From positions 186,001 through 250,000 of the forward strand of contig NZ_JALJXP010000008.1 in NCBI RefSeq assembly GCF_024170165.1: a stretch of 64,000 bases of DNA, given 5' to 3'. The translations under genes and the position numbers were made by a program. Shown piece by piece: positions 29,564 to 37,185 of this stretch; position 1 is the first letter of the stretch, and every line of letters starts with the position of its first letter. A model generated the notes under the pieces. The model did no database searches. It saw only the letters and a program-made list of their open reading frames with translations, and was not told the origin of the DNA. This DNA comes from Pseudomonas nitroreducens (GTDB lineage: Bacteria > Pseudomonadota > Gammaproteobacteria > Pseudomonadales > Pseudomonadaceae).

Positions 29564-29779
29564 ATGAGCATTCACAGCTGGGCCGAACAACGCCTCCACG
29601 AACTGCTGATCGAAGCTGAAGCGGGCGGGCAGGACCCGCAACTGGTCGTGCGCGCGCTGCTCAGCGCGGTAGTGCAGGCCAACGCGCAGGTGCGCACCCA
29701 GGAGGACCTGGGGCACGAACTGCATTTCCTCGCCGACAACCTGGATGAAGAGCGGGACTACGCCTTCATGCGCCCCTGA
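29564..29779 (+). CDS. Small conserved hypothetical protein
   Basis: 71 aa from the ATG at 29564, with AAGGAG 7 nt upstream. Predicted helical and acidic, beginning MSIHSWAEQRLHELLIEAEA, with no membrane segment or cysteine. A hairpin terminator follows. An ANR-like box upstream suggests control by low oxygen. I do not recognise its function. Confidence 0.75.
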   Translation: MSIHSWAEQRLHELLIEAEAGGQDPQLVVRALLSAVVQANAQVRTQEDLGHELHFLADNLDEERDYAFMRP

Positions 29780-29786
29780 ACCCAAA

Positions 29787-29810
29787 AGGCCCGCAGATGC
29801 GGGCCTCTTT
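29787..29810 (+). terminator. Rho-independent terminator
   Basis: Stem AGGCCCGC / GCGGGCCT with an AGAT loop, followed by CTTT, directly after the 71-aa gene. Confidence 0.75.
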
Positions 29811-29842
29811 CATTCCTACGAAAAGCCTAACCATCGCGCACA

Positions 29843-29867
29843 AAAAAGCCGCCCAACGGGGCGGCTT
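29843..29867 (-). terminator. Rho-independent terminator of yacG
   Basis: On the minus strand, stem AAGCCGCCC / GGGCGGCTT with a CGTT loop, then a T-tract, 11 nt beyond the yacG stop. Confidence 0.85.
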
Positions 29868-29878
29868 CATGAGTGGGC

Positions 29879-30082
29879 TCAATGCCCGCGCGGATTCTCA
29901 AGATCGCCGGAGAACAGCTCGTCCTCGAGATTGTCGCCGGGGATGGCGTGATCTTCCGCCGCCCAGGCGCCGAGGTCGATCAGCTTGCAGCGGTGCGAAC
30001 AGAAGGGGCGAAACTCGCTCTTGGCGCTCCACTCCACGGGGGCACCGCAGGTGGGGCATTCCACGGTCAGGGGTTGGCTCAT
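29879..30082 (-). CDS. yacG: YacG, zinc-binding DNA gyrase inhibitor
   Basis: 67 aa. A small zinc protein that in E. coli binds GyrB and inhibits gyrase. Four cysteine ligands: CPTC near residue 9-12 and CSHRC near 28-32, with the conserved [17 protein letters not shown]. An acidic tail follows. The start overlaps the coaE stop by 4 nt, the usual coaE-yacG order. Confidence 0.93.
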   Translation of the reverse strand: MSQPLTVECPTCGAPVEWSAKSEFRPFCSHRCKLIDLGAWAAEDHAIPGDNLEDELFSGDLENPRGH

Positions 30083-30687
30083 GGTTGTCCTCCACGCAGG
30101 CCTAGATAGAACTGATGCAGACGCTCGACCTGCTGGTGCAGGTGGCCGAGGTCGCCATCGTTGAGCAGCACGTCGTCCGCGTGCTTGAGTCGGTCGTCGC
30201 GCAAGGCCTGGGCCTTGAGAATCGAGCGGACCTGTTCTTCGGACACCTGGTCGCGGCGCATGGTGCGCTCCAGTTGCAGGTGTTCCGGGGTATCCACTAC
30301 CAGCACACGCTGGGTCATGCGGTGTTGCCCGGACTCCACCAGTAGCGGCGAGACCAGGATGGCGTAGGGCGATTGCGCCTGCGCCAGGTTGCTGGCGATT
30401 TCCTGGCCGATCAGCGGGTGCAGCAGCTGTTCCAGCCAGCGGCGTTCGTCTTCGGCCTTGAAGATGCGCTCGCGCAGGGCGGCGCGGTTGAGCTGGCCGT
30501 CCGGCAGCAACAGGGCGTCGCCAAAGCGCTCGACGATCTTCGCCAGGGCGGGGCGGCCGGGTTCCACCACCCAGCGTGCGGCGTGGTCGGCGTCGACCAT
30601 GTGAATGCCCAGCGAGGCGAAATGCTCGGCGGCGGCGCTCTTGCCGCTGCCGATGCCGCCGGTGAGGCCCAGGATCCAGGGTTTCAT
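30079..30687 (-). CDS. coaE: CoaE, dephospho-CoA kinase
   Basis: 202 aa. Last step of coenzyme A synthesis: phosphorylates the 3' hydroxyl of dephospho-CoA. P-loop GGIGSGKS at about residues 10-17, [13 protein letters not shown] for substrate binding and the lid region IGQEIASNL. Between pilD and yacG, as in P. aeruginosa. Confidence 0.95.
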   Translation of the reverse strand: MKPWILGLTGGIGSGKSAAAEHFASLGIHMVDADHAARWVVEPGRPALAKIVERFGDALLLPDGQLNRAALRERIFKAEDERRWLEQLLHPLIGQEIASNLAQAQSPYAILVSPLLVESGQHRMTQRVLVVDTPEHLQLERTMRRDQVSEEQVRSILKAQALRDDRLKHADDVLLNDGDLGHLHQQVERLHQFYLGLRGGQP

Positions 30688-30752
30688 GCTTCTCCTTTCA
30701 GCCGGCCCGAAGGCCGTCCAGATGCGCCGAGGAGACTCGGCGCAGGAGAAGG

Positions 30753-31625
30753 CTAGCGGAAACCGGCGAACTGCAGATAGGTCGCGGTTATTTGATCACC
30801 CCAGAGCAGCGCAATCCAGCCGGCAATGGCCAGATAGGGGCCGAAGGGGATGGGCGTACTGGTTTCGGCGTTGCGCAGACGCAGCATGATCACGCCCAGC
30901 ACCGCGCCCACCAGCGACGAGAACAGGATGGTCAGCGGCAACACCTGCCAGCCACCCCAGGCGCCGAGCATGGCCAGCAGCTTGAAGTCGCCGTAGCCCA
31001 TGCCTTCCTTGCCGGTGATCAGCTTGAACAGCCAGTACACCGACCATAGGCTCAGGTAGCCGAACACTGCGCCCCAGAGCGCGTCGCCCAGGCTGGTGAA
31101 GAGCCCGAAATGGTTGACGATCAGCCCCAGCCACAGCAGCGGCAGCACCAGGGCGTCCGGCAACAGCTGATGATCGACGTCGATCATGCTCATCGCCAGC
31201 AGGCCCCAGGTCAGCAGCAGCATCGCGCCGGCCTGCCAGCCAAAACCGTAATGCCAGGCAATGAAGGCCGACAGCACGCCACAGGCCAGCTCGACCAGCG
31301 GGTAGCGCTTGCTGATCGGCGCCTTGCAGGACGAGCACTTGCCGCCCAGCGCCAGCCAGCTGGCCACCGGGATGTTCTCCCAGGGCTTGATCTCGTGGGC
31401 GCACTGCGGGCACTGGGAGTTGGGCAGGACCAGGTTGTAGGTCGGGAGCTTCTCGCCCTCCGGCAGGCCGAGGGTCTCTCGGGCCTGCTGCTGCCAGTCG
31501 CGCTCCATCATCCGCGGCAGGCGATGGATCACCACGTTGAGGAAGCTGCCGACCAGCAGGCCGAGGAGGGTGACGCACAAAACAAAGGCCAGCGGGGTGC
31601 TGGCCAGGAAGTCGAGAACAGGCAT
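30753..31625 (-). CDS. pilD: PilD, prepilin peptidase and N-methyltransferase
   Basis: 290 aa. Inner-membrane aspartyl protease that cleaves prepilins (pilus and type II secretion) after the leader glycine and methylates the new N-terminus. The cytoplasmic zinc-binding CPQC and CSSC pairs flank [12 protein letters not shown]. The two catalytic aspartates lie in DVDHQLLPD and GYGDFK. About eight membrane helices. It starts 3 nt after the pilC stop, in the pilBCD operon. Confidence 0.95.
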   Translation of the reverse strand: MPVLDFLASTPLAFVLCVTLLGLLVGSFLNVVIHRLPRMMERDWQQQARETLGLPEGEKLPTYNLVLPNSQCPQCAHEIKPWENIPVASWLALGGKCSSCKAPISKRYPLVELACGVLSAFIAWHYGFGWQAGAMLLLTWGLLAMSMIDVDHQLLPDALVLPLLWLGLIVNHFGLFTSLGDALWGAVFGYLSLWSVYWLFKLITGKEGMGYGDFKLLAMLGAWGGWQVLPLTILFSSLVGAVLGVIMLRLRNAETSTPIPFGPYLAIAGWIALLWGDQITATYLQFAGFR

Positions 31626-31628
31626 GAG

Positions 31629-32846
31629 TTAGACGACGTTGCCCAGTTGGAAGATCGGCAGGTACATGGCGATGATAAGACCGCCTACGAGAACCCCCAG
31701 AACCGCCATGATCATCGGCTCCATGAGGGTTGTCAGGTTGTCGACGGCGTTGTCGACTTCTTCCTCGTAGTAGTTGGCGACCTTGTCGAGCATGGCGTCC
31801 AGTGAGCCGGACTCCTCACCGATAGCAGCCATCTGGATGGCCATGCTGGGGAATACGCCGGTGGTACGCATGGAGAAGTTCAGCTGCGTACCGGAGGATA
31901 CATCCTGCTTGATCTTGTTTACCGCGTTGCGAAAGACCACGTTACCGGTAGCTCCGGAAACCGAGTCCAGAGCCTCGACAAGTGGTACCCCGGCCGCGAA
32001 CGTAGTGGAAAGTGTACGAGCGTACCGCGCCACTGCGGACTTGTAGACGATGTCGCCAACGACAGGCACTTTCAATATGCCGCGGTCAACTGCGTCTCTG
32101 AATGGTTCCGACCGCCGATATGCTTCCTTCAGCATGAAGGCAATGATGAACAGTGCGATCAGGACGATGAACCACCACGCCTGAAGAACCTCGGAGATGG
32201 AGATAACGAAGCGGGTGAAGGCAGGGAGCTCTGCTCCGAAGTTAGCGAAAACTGATTGGAATTGTGGTACTACCTTAATCAGCAGGATGGCCGACACAAT
32301 AACGGCAACCACGACGACTGCGATGGGGTAGGTCATCGCCTTCTTGATCTTGGCCTTGAGCGACTCGGTCTTTTCCTTGTAAGTAGCGACCCGGTCAAGC
32401 AGGGTTTCCAGTGCGCCAGACTGCTCGCCGGCATCCACGAGATTGCAGTATAAGTCATCGAAGTAGAGCGGTTTCTTGCGAAGAGAGTTGGCAAGGCTGT
32501 TACCCGATGCCACTTCTTGTTTGATCTCGTCGACCAACTTGCGCATGTTTGGATTTTCGAAGCCCTCGCCGATGATGTCGAAGGACTGGAGCAGCGGAAC
32601 GCCGGAGCCCATCATGGTTGCCATCTGGCGGGTGAACAGGGCGATGTCCATGGGCTTGATTTTTTTGCCCTTACTCAGCAGCGAAATGCCCTTTTTACGT
32701 ACCTTTGTCGGGTTAATGCCCTGCTTACGAAGCTGTGCTTTGACCAGCGCAGTATTCGGCCCGGAAAGCTCCCCTTTGATTTTTCCGCCCTTTCGATCAG
32801 TGCCTTCCCAAACGAAGGTGCTGGTCTTCAATGCTTTTTCCGCCAT
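31629..32846 (-). CDS. pilC: PilC, inner-membrane platform protein of the type IV pilus
   Basis: 405 aa. The platform on which PilB drives pilin insertion. Two GspF domains (about 70-195 and 275-400), each with the family block, for example LFTRQMATMMGSGVPLLQSF and ARTLSTTFAAGVPLVEAL, and three membrane helices near 170-195, 220-245 and 375-400. The base composition is somewhat less GC-rich than in pilD or the second half of pilB. Starts 3 nt after pilB. Confidence 0.95.
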   Translation of the reverse strand: MAEKALKTSTFVWEGTDRKGGKIKGELSGPNTALVKAQLRKQGINPTKVRKKGISLLSKGKKIKPMDIALFTRQMATMMGSGVPLLQSFDIIGEGFENPNMRKLVDEIKQEVASGNSLANSLRKKPLYFDDLYCNLVDAGEQSGALETLLDRVATYKEKTESLKAKIKKAMTYPIAVVVVAVIVSAILLIKVVPQFQSVFANFGAELPAFTRFVISISEVLQAWWFIVLIALFIIAFMLKEAYRRSEPFRDAVDRGILKVPVVGDIVYKSAVARYARTLSTTFAAGVPLVEALDSVSGATGNVVFRNAVNKIKQDVSSGTQLNFSMRTTGVFPSMAIQMAAIGEESGSLDAMLDKVANYYEEEVDNAVDNLTTLMEPMIMAVLGVLVGGLIIAMYLPIFQLGNVV

Positions 32847-32849
32847 GGA

Positions 32850-34553
32850 TTAATCCTTGGTCACGCGGTTGACTTCTTCGAGACTGGTGATGCCTTGCAT
32901 GGCCTTCAGCAGTCCCGAAGTGCGCAGATCGTTGAAGCCTTCTTTGCGGGCCTGTTCGGCGATCTGAATGGAGTTGCCTTCCTCCATGATAATCCGCTGC
33001 AGGGCTGGCGTGATTTTAACCACTTCATAAATACCCAAGCGTCCTTTGTATCCACCCTTGCAATTGTCGCACCCGACCGGTGAATACAATTTGAAGGTTC
33101 CGATCTTTTCTTCCGGGAAGCCTTCATGGAGCAGGGCTTCCCGCGGAACGTCGTGTTCCTTCTTGCAGTGCGGGCAGAGCTTGCGAGCCAGGCGCTGGGC
33201 GATGATGAGGTTGGTCGACGTTGCCAAGTTGAAGGAGGCGACGCCCATGTTCAGCAGGCGGGTCAGGGTTTCCGCGGCGCTGTTGGTATGCAGGGTGGAC
33301 ATTACCATGTGGCCGGTCTGGGCGGCCTTGATGGCAATCTCAGCGGTTTCCAGATCGCGGATCTCGCCGACCATGATCACGTCCGGGTCCTGGCGCAGGA
33401 AGGCACGCAGCGCCTGGGCGAAGTCCATGCCCTGGCGCGGGTTGACGTTGACCTGGTTGATGCCTTCCAGGTTGATCTCCACCGGGTCTTCGGCGGTGGA
33501 GATGTTGATATCCGGGGTGTTGAGGATGTTCAGGCCGGTATACAACGATACCGTCTTGCCCGAGCCGGTCGGACCGGTCACCAGGATCATGCCCTGCGGC
33601 TGCTTGAGGGCGTCCAGGTAGAGCTGCTTCTGCGCCTCTTCATAGCCCAGGGCATCGATACCCATCTGCGCGCTGGACGAGTCGAGTATCCGCATCACGA
33701 TTTTCTCGCCCCACAGCGTGGGCAGGGTGTTGACACGGAAGTCGATGGACTTGGACTTGGACACTCGCATCTTGATCCGGCCGTCCTGGGGTTTGCGGCG
33801 TTCGGAGATGTCCAGGCCCGCCATGACCTTCAGGCGCGCGGAAATACGGCTGGCCAGTTGGATCGGCGGCTTGGCGGTTTCATGCAGCATGCCGTCTGTA
33901 CGAAAGCGGACGCGATAGATCTTTTCGTAAGGCTCGAAGTGCAGGTCGGATGAACCGCCCTTGATGGCGTCGAGCAGCATCTTGTTGACGAATCGTACGA
34001 CTGGCGCATCGTCTGCATCCCCGCCCACATCGTCGTCTCGGGAAGGCGCGTTACCGCCCTCAACGTCGATATTCTCCAGATCGATATCGCCCAGATCATC
34101 AAGGCCGCCCGTTACGCTCTCATACAGTTTCTCGATAGCGTCACCAAGCTTGTCATCGTCGACCAGAATCGCTTCGGTGGTGAGCCCTGTGCTGAATTGG
34201 ATGTCTGTGATTGCTTGATGGTTGGTCGGGTCTGAGACCCCCACGAACAGCTTGTTTCCGCGCTTCCACAGGGGAAGGGCGCGGTGCTGGCGAACCAGCT
34301 TTTCGGACACCAGTTCCTTCGGAAAACTCTCACGATCAAAGCCGCTAATATCACAGTAAGCCACGCCAAATTGCTCGGCGGCCAGCTCGGTCAATGGACG
34401 GCTTTTGACCAGCTTGTTCTGTACCAGATAGGTCACTAGCGACAATTTGTTGCGCTGGGCCTGCTCCAGGGCCTGCCGGGCACTTTTCTCATCGAGCAGC
34501 TGAAATTGCACCAGCTGACGAGCGAGCCCAGACAGTACGACTTGATCGTTCAT
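32850..34553 (-). CDS. pilB: PilB, type IV pilus extension ATPase
   Basis: 567 aa from the ATG at 34553 (MNDQVVLSGLARQLVQFQ), matching the known length of about 566; the frame is open upstream into the pilA promoter region. A hexameric cytoplasmic ATPase. N-terminal GspE-N domain (to about 150), Walker A GPTGSGKT near 330, Asp box and Walker B (VMVGEIRDLETAEIA), His box, and a tetracysteine zinc site (CPHC and CDNC). The N-terminal third uses less GC-rich codons than the ATPase core. Confidence 0.95.
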   Translation of the reverse strand: MNDQVVLSGLARQLVQFQLLDEKSARQALEQAQRNKLSLVTYLVQNKLVKSRPLTELAAEQFGVAYCDISGFDRESFPKELVSEKLVRQHRALPLWKRGNKLFVGVSDPTNHQAITDIQFSTGLTTEAILVDDDKLGDAIEKLYESVTGGLDDLGDIDLENIDVEGGNAPSRDDDVGGDADDAPVVRFVNKMLLDAIKGGSSDLHFEPYEKIYRVRFRTDGMLHETAKPPIQLASRISARLKVMAGLDISERRKPQDGRIKMRVSKSKSIDFRVNTLPTLWGEKIVMRILDSSSAQMGIDALGYEEAQKQLYLDALKQPQGMILVTGPTGSGKTVSLYTGLNILNTPDINISTAEDPVEINLEGINQVNVNPRQGMDFAQALRAFLRQDPDVIMVGEIRDLETAEIAIKAAQTGHMVMSTLHTNSAAETLTRLLNMGVASFNLATSTNLIIAQRLARKLCPHCKKEHDVPREALLHEGFPEEKIGTFKLYSPVGCDNCKGGYKGRLGIYEVVKITPALQRIIMEEGNSIQIAEQARKEGFNDLRTSGLLKAMQGITSLEEVNRVTKD

Positions 34554-34625
34554 GGGAAACAACCAGATAAGAGTTTCAAGCCTTATAACGCAGATGCGGA
34601 AAGGTGCCAAATCAGACGCTAGGTG

Positions 34626-34640
34626 GTGTCAAAAATTGTC
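34626..34640 (+). promoter_or_regulatory. Candidate PilR binding sites upstream of pilA
   Basis: GTGTC at 34626-34630 and TTGTC at 34636-34640, 10 bp apart on one face of the helix and about 100 nt upstream of the pilA transcript start. PilR is known to bind TGTC-type sites upstream of pilA in P. aeruginosa. Confidence 0.5.
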
Positions 34641-34712
34641 AGTTCTTGCGTAATTTCGCGCCCGAGAAAACGAAACAGCCTACGAGCGCCACTGGTTCTG
34701 ATGTGGTGATCT

Positions 34713-34728
34713 TGGCATGGAATCTGCT
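34713..34728 (+). promoter_or_regulatory. Sigma-54 (RpoN) promoter of pilA
   Basis: TGGCATGGAATCTGCT has the invariant GG and GC of the -24/-12 elements with the required 10-nt separation. It lies 50 nt before the pilA start. PilA transcription needs RpoN and PilR in P. aeruginosa. Confidence 0.9.
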
Positions 34729-34777
34729 TGCGTTGTTGTTAGGTCCTAAGACCGGAACCTAAACACTGGAGAGAATT

Positions 34778-35236
34778 ATGAAGGCTCAAAAAGGTTTCAC
34801 TCTGATTGAATTGATGATTGTTGTCGCAATCATCGGCATTCTGGCCGCCGTGGCCATTCCGCAATACCAGGACTACACCATCAAGGCCAAGGTCGGGAAC
34901 GCACTGACTGCTGGTGACTCGCTGAAGACTGCTGTTGCCTTGTGTGCACAGGAAGCGGGTGGTGTACTGACCTCCTGTGATGACGGTGCTGCTGGTATTC
35001 CGACCTTTACCGCGACCAAGGAAGTTGCGAGCGCCACCGTTACCGATGGTGTGATTGTACTGACCCTGGGTACTGGCATTGGTACTGGTGTGGATGGTCA
35101 GACCATCACCATGACTCCGACTTCCACCGCTGGCGGAAGCGCACTGACCTGGGCCAACTCTACTTCTGTGTCCAACACCGTTGCCTCTGGTGCGATCACC
35201 AAGAACAATATCGCTGCTGCTGCTCCTAGCCCGTAA
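34778..35236 (+). CDS. pilA: PilA, major type IV pilin
   Basis: 152 aa. Leader MKAQKG, cleaved by PilD before [20 protein letters not shown], with E11 as mature Glu5 and the long N-terminal helix. The only two cysteines are C56 and C67, close together after the helix, unlike the C-terminal disulfide loop of most P. aeruginosa pilins. The C-terminal domain is rich in Thr, Ser, Ala and Gly and ends in AAAAPSP. GGAGAG is the ribosome site. Sigma-54 promoter upstream, terminator downstream. Codon use is less GC-rich than the chromosome average. Confidence 0.95.
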   Translation: MKAQKGFTLIELMIVVAIIGILAAVAIPQYQDYTIKAKVGNALTAGDSLKTAVALCAQEAGGVLTSCDDGAAGIPTFTATKEVASATVTDGVIVLTLGTGIGTGVDGQTITMTPTSTAGGSALTWANSTSVSNTVASGAITKNNIAAAAPSP

Positions 35237-35250
35237 TATTGCTCGAGAAG

Positions 35251-35278
35251 ATGCGCCGCCTTGCGGCGCATTTTTTTT
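35251..35278 (+). terminator. Rho-independent terminator of pilA
   Basis: 9-bp stem ATGCGCCGC / GCGGCGCAT with a CTT loop and eight T residues. It separates pilA from the next gene by strength of termination. Confidence 0.92.
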
Positions 35279-35293
35279 GGAAGAAATAAAATA

Positions 35294-36319
35294 ATGGCAA
35301 AAGAAAAGAGCCTTTTTTCACCAAAAATTGACTTCTTAATGATTGGAGGGCTTTCAATATTCTGCTATCCGCTGTTTGTTTTGTTTCGCGGACAGCTTAA
35401 TAGCGCGGATGTTGCCTGGTGGGCACTGGTTCTGGCTTTTTTTATCAATGGACCTCACTTTCTCGTAAGTTACCAGATATTCTATATCAGCAAATTCAAG
35501 CTGTTGTTCAGTGATATCTCTGCGCTCTTCGTGGGGGTCATTGTTCCTGTGCTCTTGATAGTGTTGTTGATTTTTGGTTTTGTGGTGTTCAGCAAGGCTG
35601 TATTTGTCTACCTGTTATATGCGATGATTTTTTTGGTTGGCTGGCACTACGTGAAGCAGGCTTACGGATGCTTTGTGGTTTATTCGGGAGGGCAGGGGGT
35701 TAGATTTTCCAGTCTAGAGCTAAAGGCGATCAAGTACTCTCTTTTTCCGCTCTGGTGGGCCTCTTATTCATTTTTCTTTGCTACTGTAGGCGATGGTGAT
35801 TATTGGGGGCTGAAATATCAGTCGCCTATCGATTTCGATCTTCAGTTGATTAGTGAAGTGCTTTCCTTGGGTAGCGCTTCCCTGATGCTGGTAATACTGC
35901 TTCGTCGCCGGATCTTAAGGCTTCCGCTTCCGGGTGTTGTTGCGTTGACCCCGCTTGCGGCAATTTACCTGTGGCTGGCTCCAGTGTTCAACGATGCGAG
36001 CTTCCTCTATCTGGTGCCTCTCTTTCATTCACTGCAGTATCTGCTTTTTAGTGGCGCCTATACCCGAGGGCGCGCTCGGGATACGGGTAAGGAAAAGAAG
36101 GGGCTTCTCCATTGGTGGGGTTTTGCCTTCTGCGCGGCTGCAATTTACTTCTATCTTCTCCCTAACTGGCTGGATAGTGCTCGCGGCCCAGGAGAGATTT
36201 CGCCGGCTCTCTTCATGGTTGCGTTTCTTTTGTTTGTAAATATTCATCATTACTTCCTGGATAGCGTGATCTGGCGTGGTGCGAACGCCGAGGTCAGGAA
36301 GTACGTGGTCATGAGTTGA
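35294..36319 (+). CDS. Polytopic membrane protein of unknown family in the pilin accessory cassette
   Basis: 341 aa from the ATG at 35294 with GGAAG upstream; an earlier in-frame ATG at 35261 lies inside the pilA terminator. About eight to nine hydrophobic segments. Histidines sit in or at the edges of membrane segments: H55 (INGPHFLVSYQIFY), H118 (VGWHYVKQAYG), H245 (PLFHSLQYLLFSGAY), H273 and H318-H319 (NIHHYFLDSVIWR). Clustered histidines with Asp and Tyr are reminiscent of membrane metalloenzymes, which is only a guess. AT-rich for this genome. It lies between pilA and tRNA-Thr, where P. aeruginosa carries pilin glycosylation or assembly genes. I do not recognise the family. Confidence 0.75.
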   Translation: MAKEKSLFSPKIDFLMIGGLSIFCYPLFVLFRGQLNSADVAWWALVLAFFINGPHFLVSYQIFYISKFKLLFSDISALFVGVIVPVLLIVLLIFGFVVFSKAVFVYLLYAMIFLVGWHYVKQAYGCFVVYSGGQGVRFSSLELKAIKYSLFPLWWASYSFFFATVGDGDYWGLKYQSPIDFDLQLISEVLSLGSASLMLVILLRRRILRLPLPGVVALTPLAAIYLWLAPVFNDASFLYLVPLFHSLQYLLFSGAYTRGRARDTGKEKKGLLHWWGFAFCAAAIYFYLLPNWLDSARGPGEISPALFMVAFLLFVNIHHYFLDSVIWRGANAEVRKYVVMS

Positions 36320-36329
36320 GGGCATCCAG

Positions 36330-36974
36330 TTGGAACTAATCGAGAGGTTGGCAAATTATCTCTGGAGTTATAGGGTTTTCCGAATTGGCGCAAGATTGAT
36401 AGTTCTTGTGTTGATCGCTGGCTTTGTGGTTTCCGCTGTGCAGGCTTTTATGCTGCACGGTACGGCAAATTACTTGGTTCTCCTCGTGGGAGAGATGCTT
36501 ACCCTTGTTTTGGTGATTTCTGCTCGAGGAGCGCGGGAGGTTAGGCTTTCTGTGGTTTCTATGGCAGCTGCCTTTATGGGGAGCTTTTATTATTTATTTT
36601 TCAGCTTCAGTGTCCATTCGGAAAGTCTAGTTCCGTTGCAGGTGGCCGAAACGCTCCAAGTCGCCGGCGTTCTCTTTCAGATTTTTGCCAAGCTCAGTTT
36701 GGGGCGCAGCTTTGGCCTTGTGCCGGCTAATAGGGCTGTTGTAACGGGAGGTGCCTATCAACTGGTAAGGCACCCCATCTACTTAGGTTATTTCGTTGCT
36801 CACATGGGTTTTCTGTTGGGAGCCTTCAGTCTGCATAATCTTATCGTTCTGGTTTTTCTGTATGGAGTCCAATTTGTACGAATCGTCGAGGAGGAGAAGG
36901 TGCTTAAGCTGGATCCCCTCTATCAAGATTATATGACTCGAACTCGTTGGCGATTTCTGCCGGGCATTTTTTGA
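36330..36974 (+). CDS. ICMT-like membrane methyltransferase in the pilin accessory cassette
   Basis: 214 aa from a TTG at 36330, 11 nt after the previous stop, with AGGG upstream. Four to five membrane helices, then the C-terminal signature of isoprenylcysteine carboxyl methyltransferase and phospholipid methyltransferase relatives: RHPxYxG at R147-G153 (LVRHPIYLGYF) and E187-E188 before KVLKLDPLYQDYMTRTRWR. In this family these residues bind S-adenosylmethionine and the substrate. The substrate here is unknown; the neighbour and pilA suggest a pilin- or lipid-linked target. AT-rich codons like its partner. No other gene before tRNA-Thr. Confidence 0.7.
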   Translation: MELIERLANYLWSYRVFRIGARLIVLVLIAGFVVSAVQAFMLHGTANYLVLLVGEMLTLVLVISARGAREVRLSVVSMAAAFMGSFYYLFFSFSVHSESLVPLQVAETLQVAGVLFQIFAKLSLGRSFGLVPANRAVVTGGAYQLVRHPIYLGYFVAHMGFLLGAFSLHNLIVLVFLYGVQFVRIVEEEKVLKLDPLYQDYMTRTRWRFLPGIF

Positions 36975-37050
36975 GGCTTGGAGTCGTCAGCTGATTCAGT
37001 AGAAGTAGGGTTGCGTTTTTCTCGGGTATGCATCAGTCTTTCGCCCCGCC

Positions 37051-37126
37051 GCCGGTGTAGCTCAGTCGGTAGAGCAGCTCATTCGTAATGAGAAGGTCGG
37101 GGGTTCGATTCCTCTTACCGGCACCA
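37051..37126 (+). tRNA. tRNA-Thr (CGT)
   Basis: 76 nt with encoded CCA. Acceptor stem GCCGGTG / TACCGGC with a final G-U pair, D-loop AGCTCAGTCGGTAGAGC, anticodon loop TTCGTAA with CGT, and T-arm GGGTTCGATTCC. It marks the right end of the pilin accessory cassette, as tRNA-Thr does in P. aeruginosa. Confidence 0.97.
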
Positions 37127-37134
37127 TCTTCAGC

Positions 37135-37164
37135 AAAAAGCCCCGCTTTCGAGCGGGGCTTTTT
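37135..37164. terminator. Bidirectional terminator between tRNA-Thr and galE
   Basis: 13-bp stem AAAAAGCCCCGCT / AGCGGGGCTTTTT with a TTCG tetraloop. It can serve tRNA-Thr on the plus strand and galE on the minus strand. Confidence 0.9.
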
Positions 37165-37185
37165 GTTTTCCGGCTGGACGAAAAG

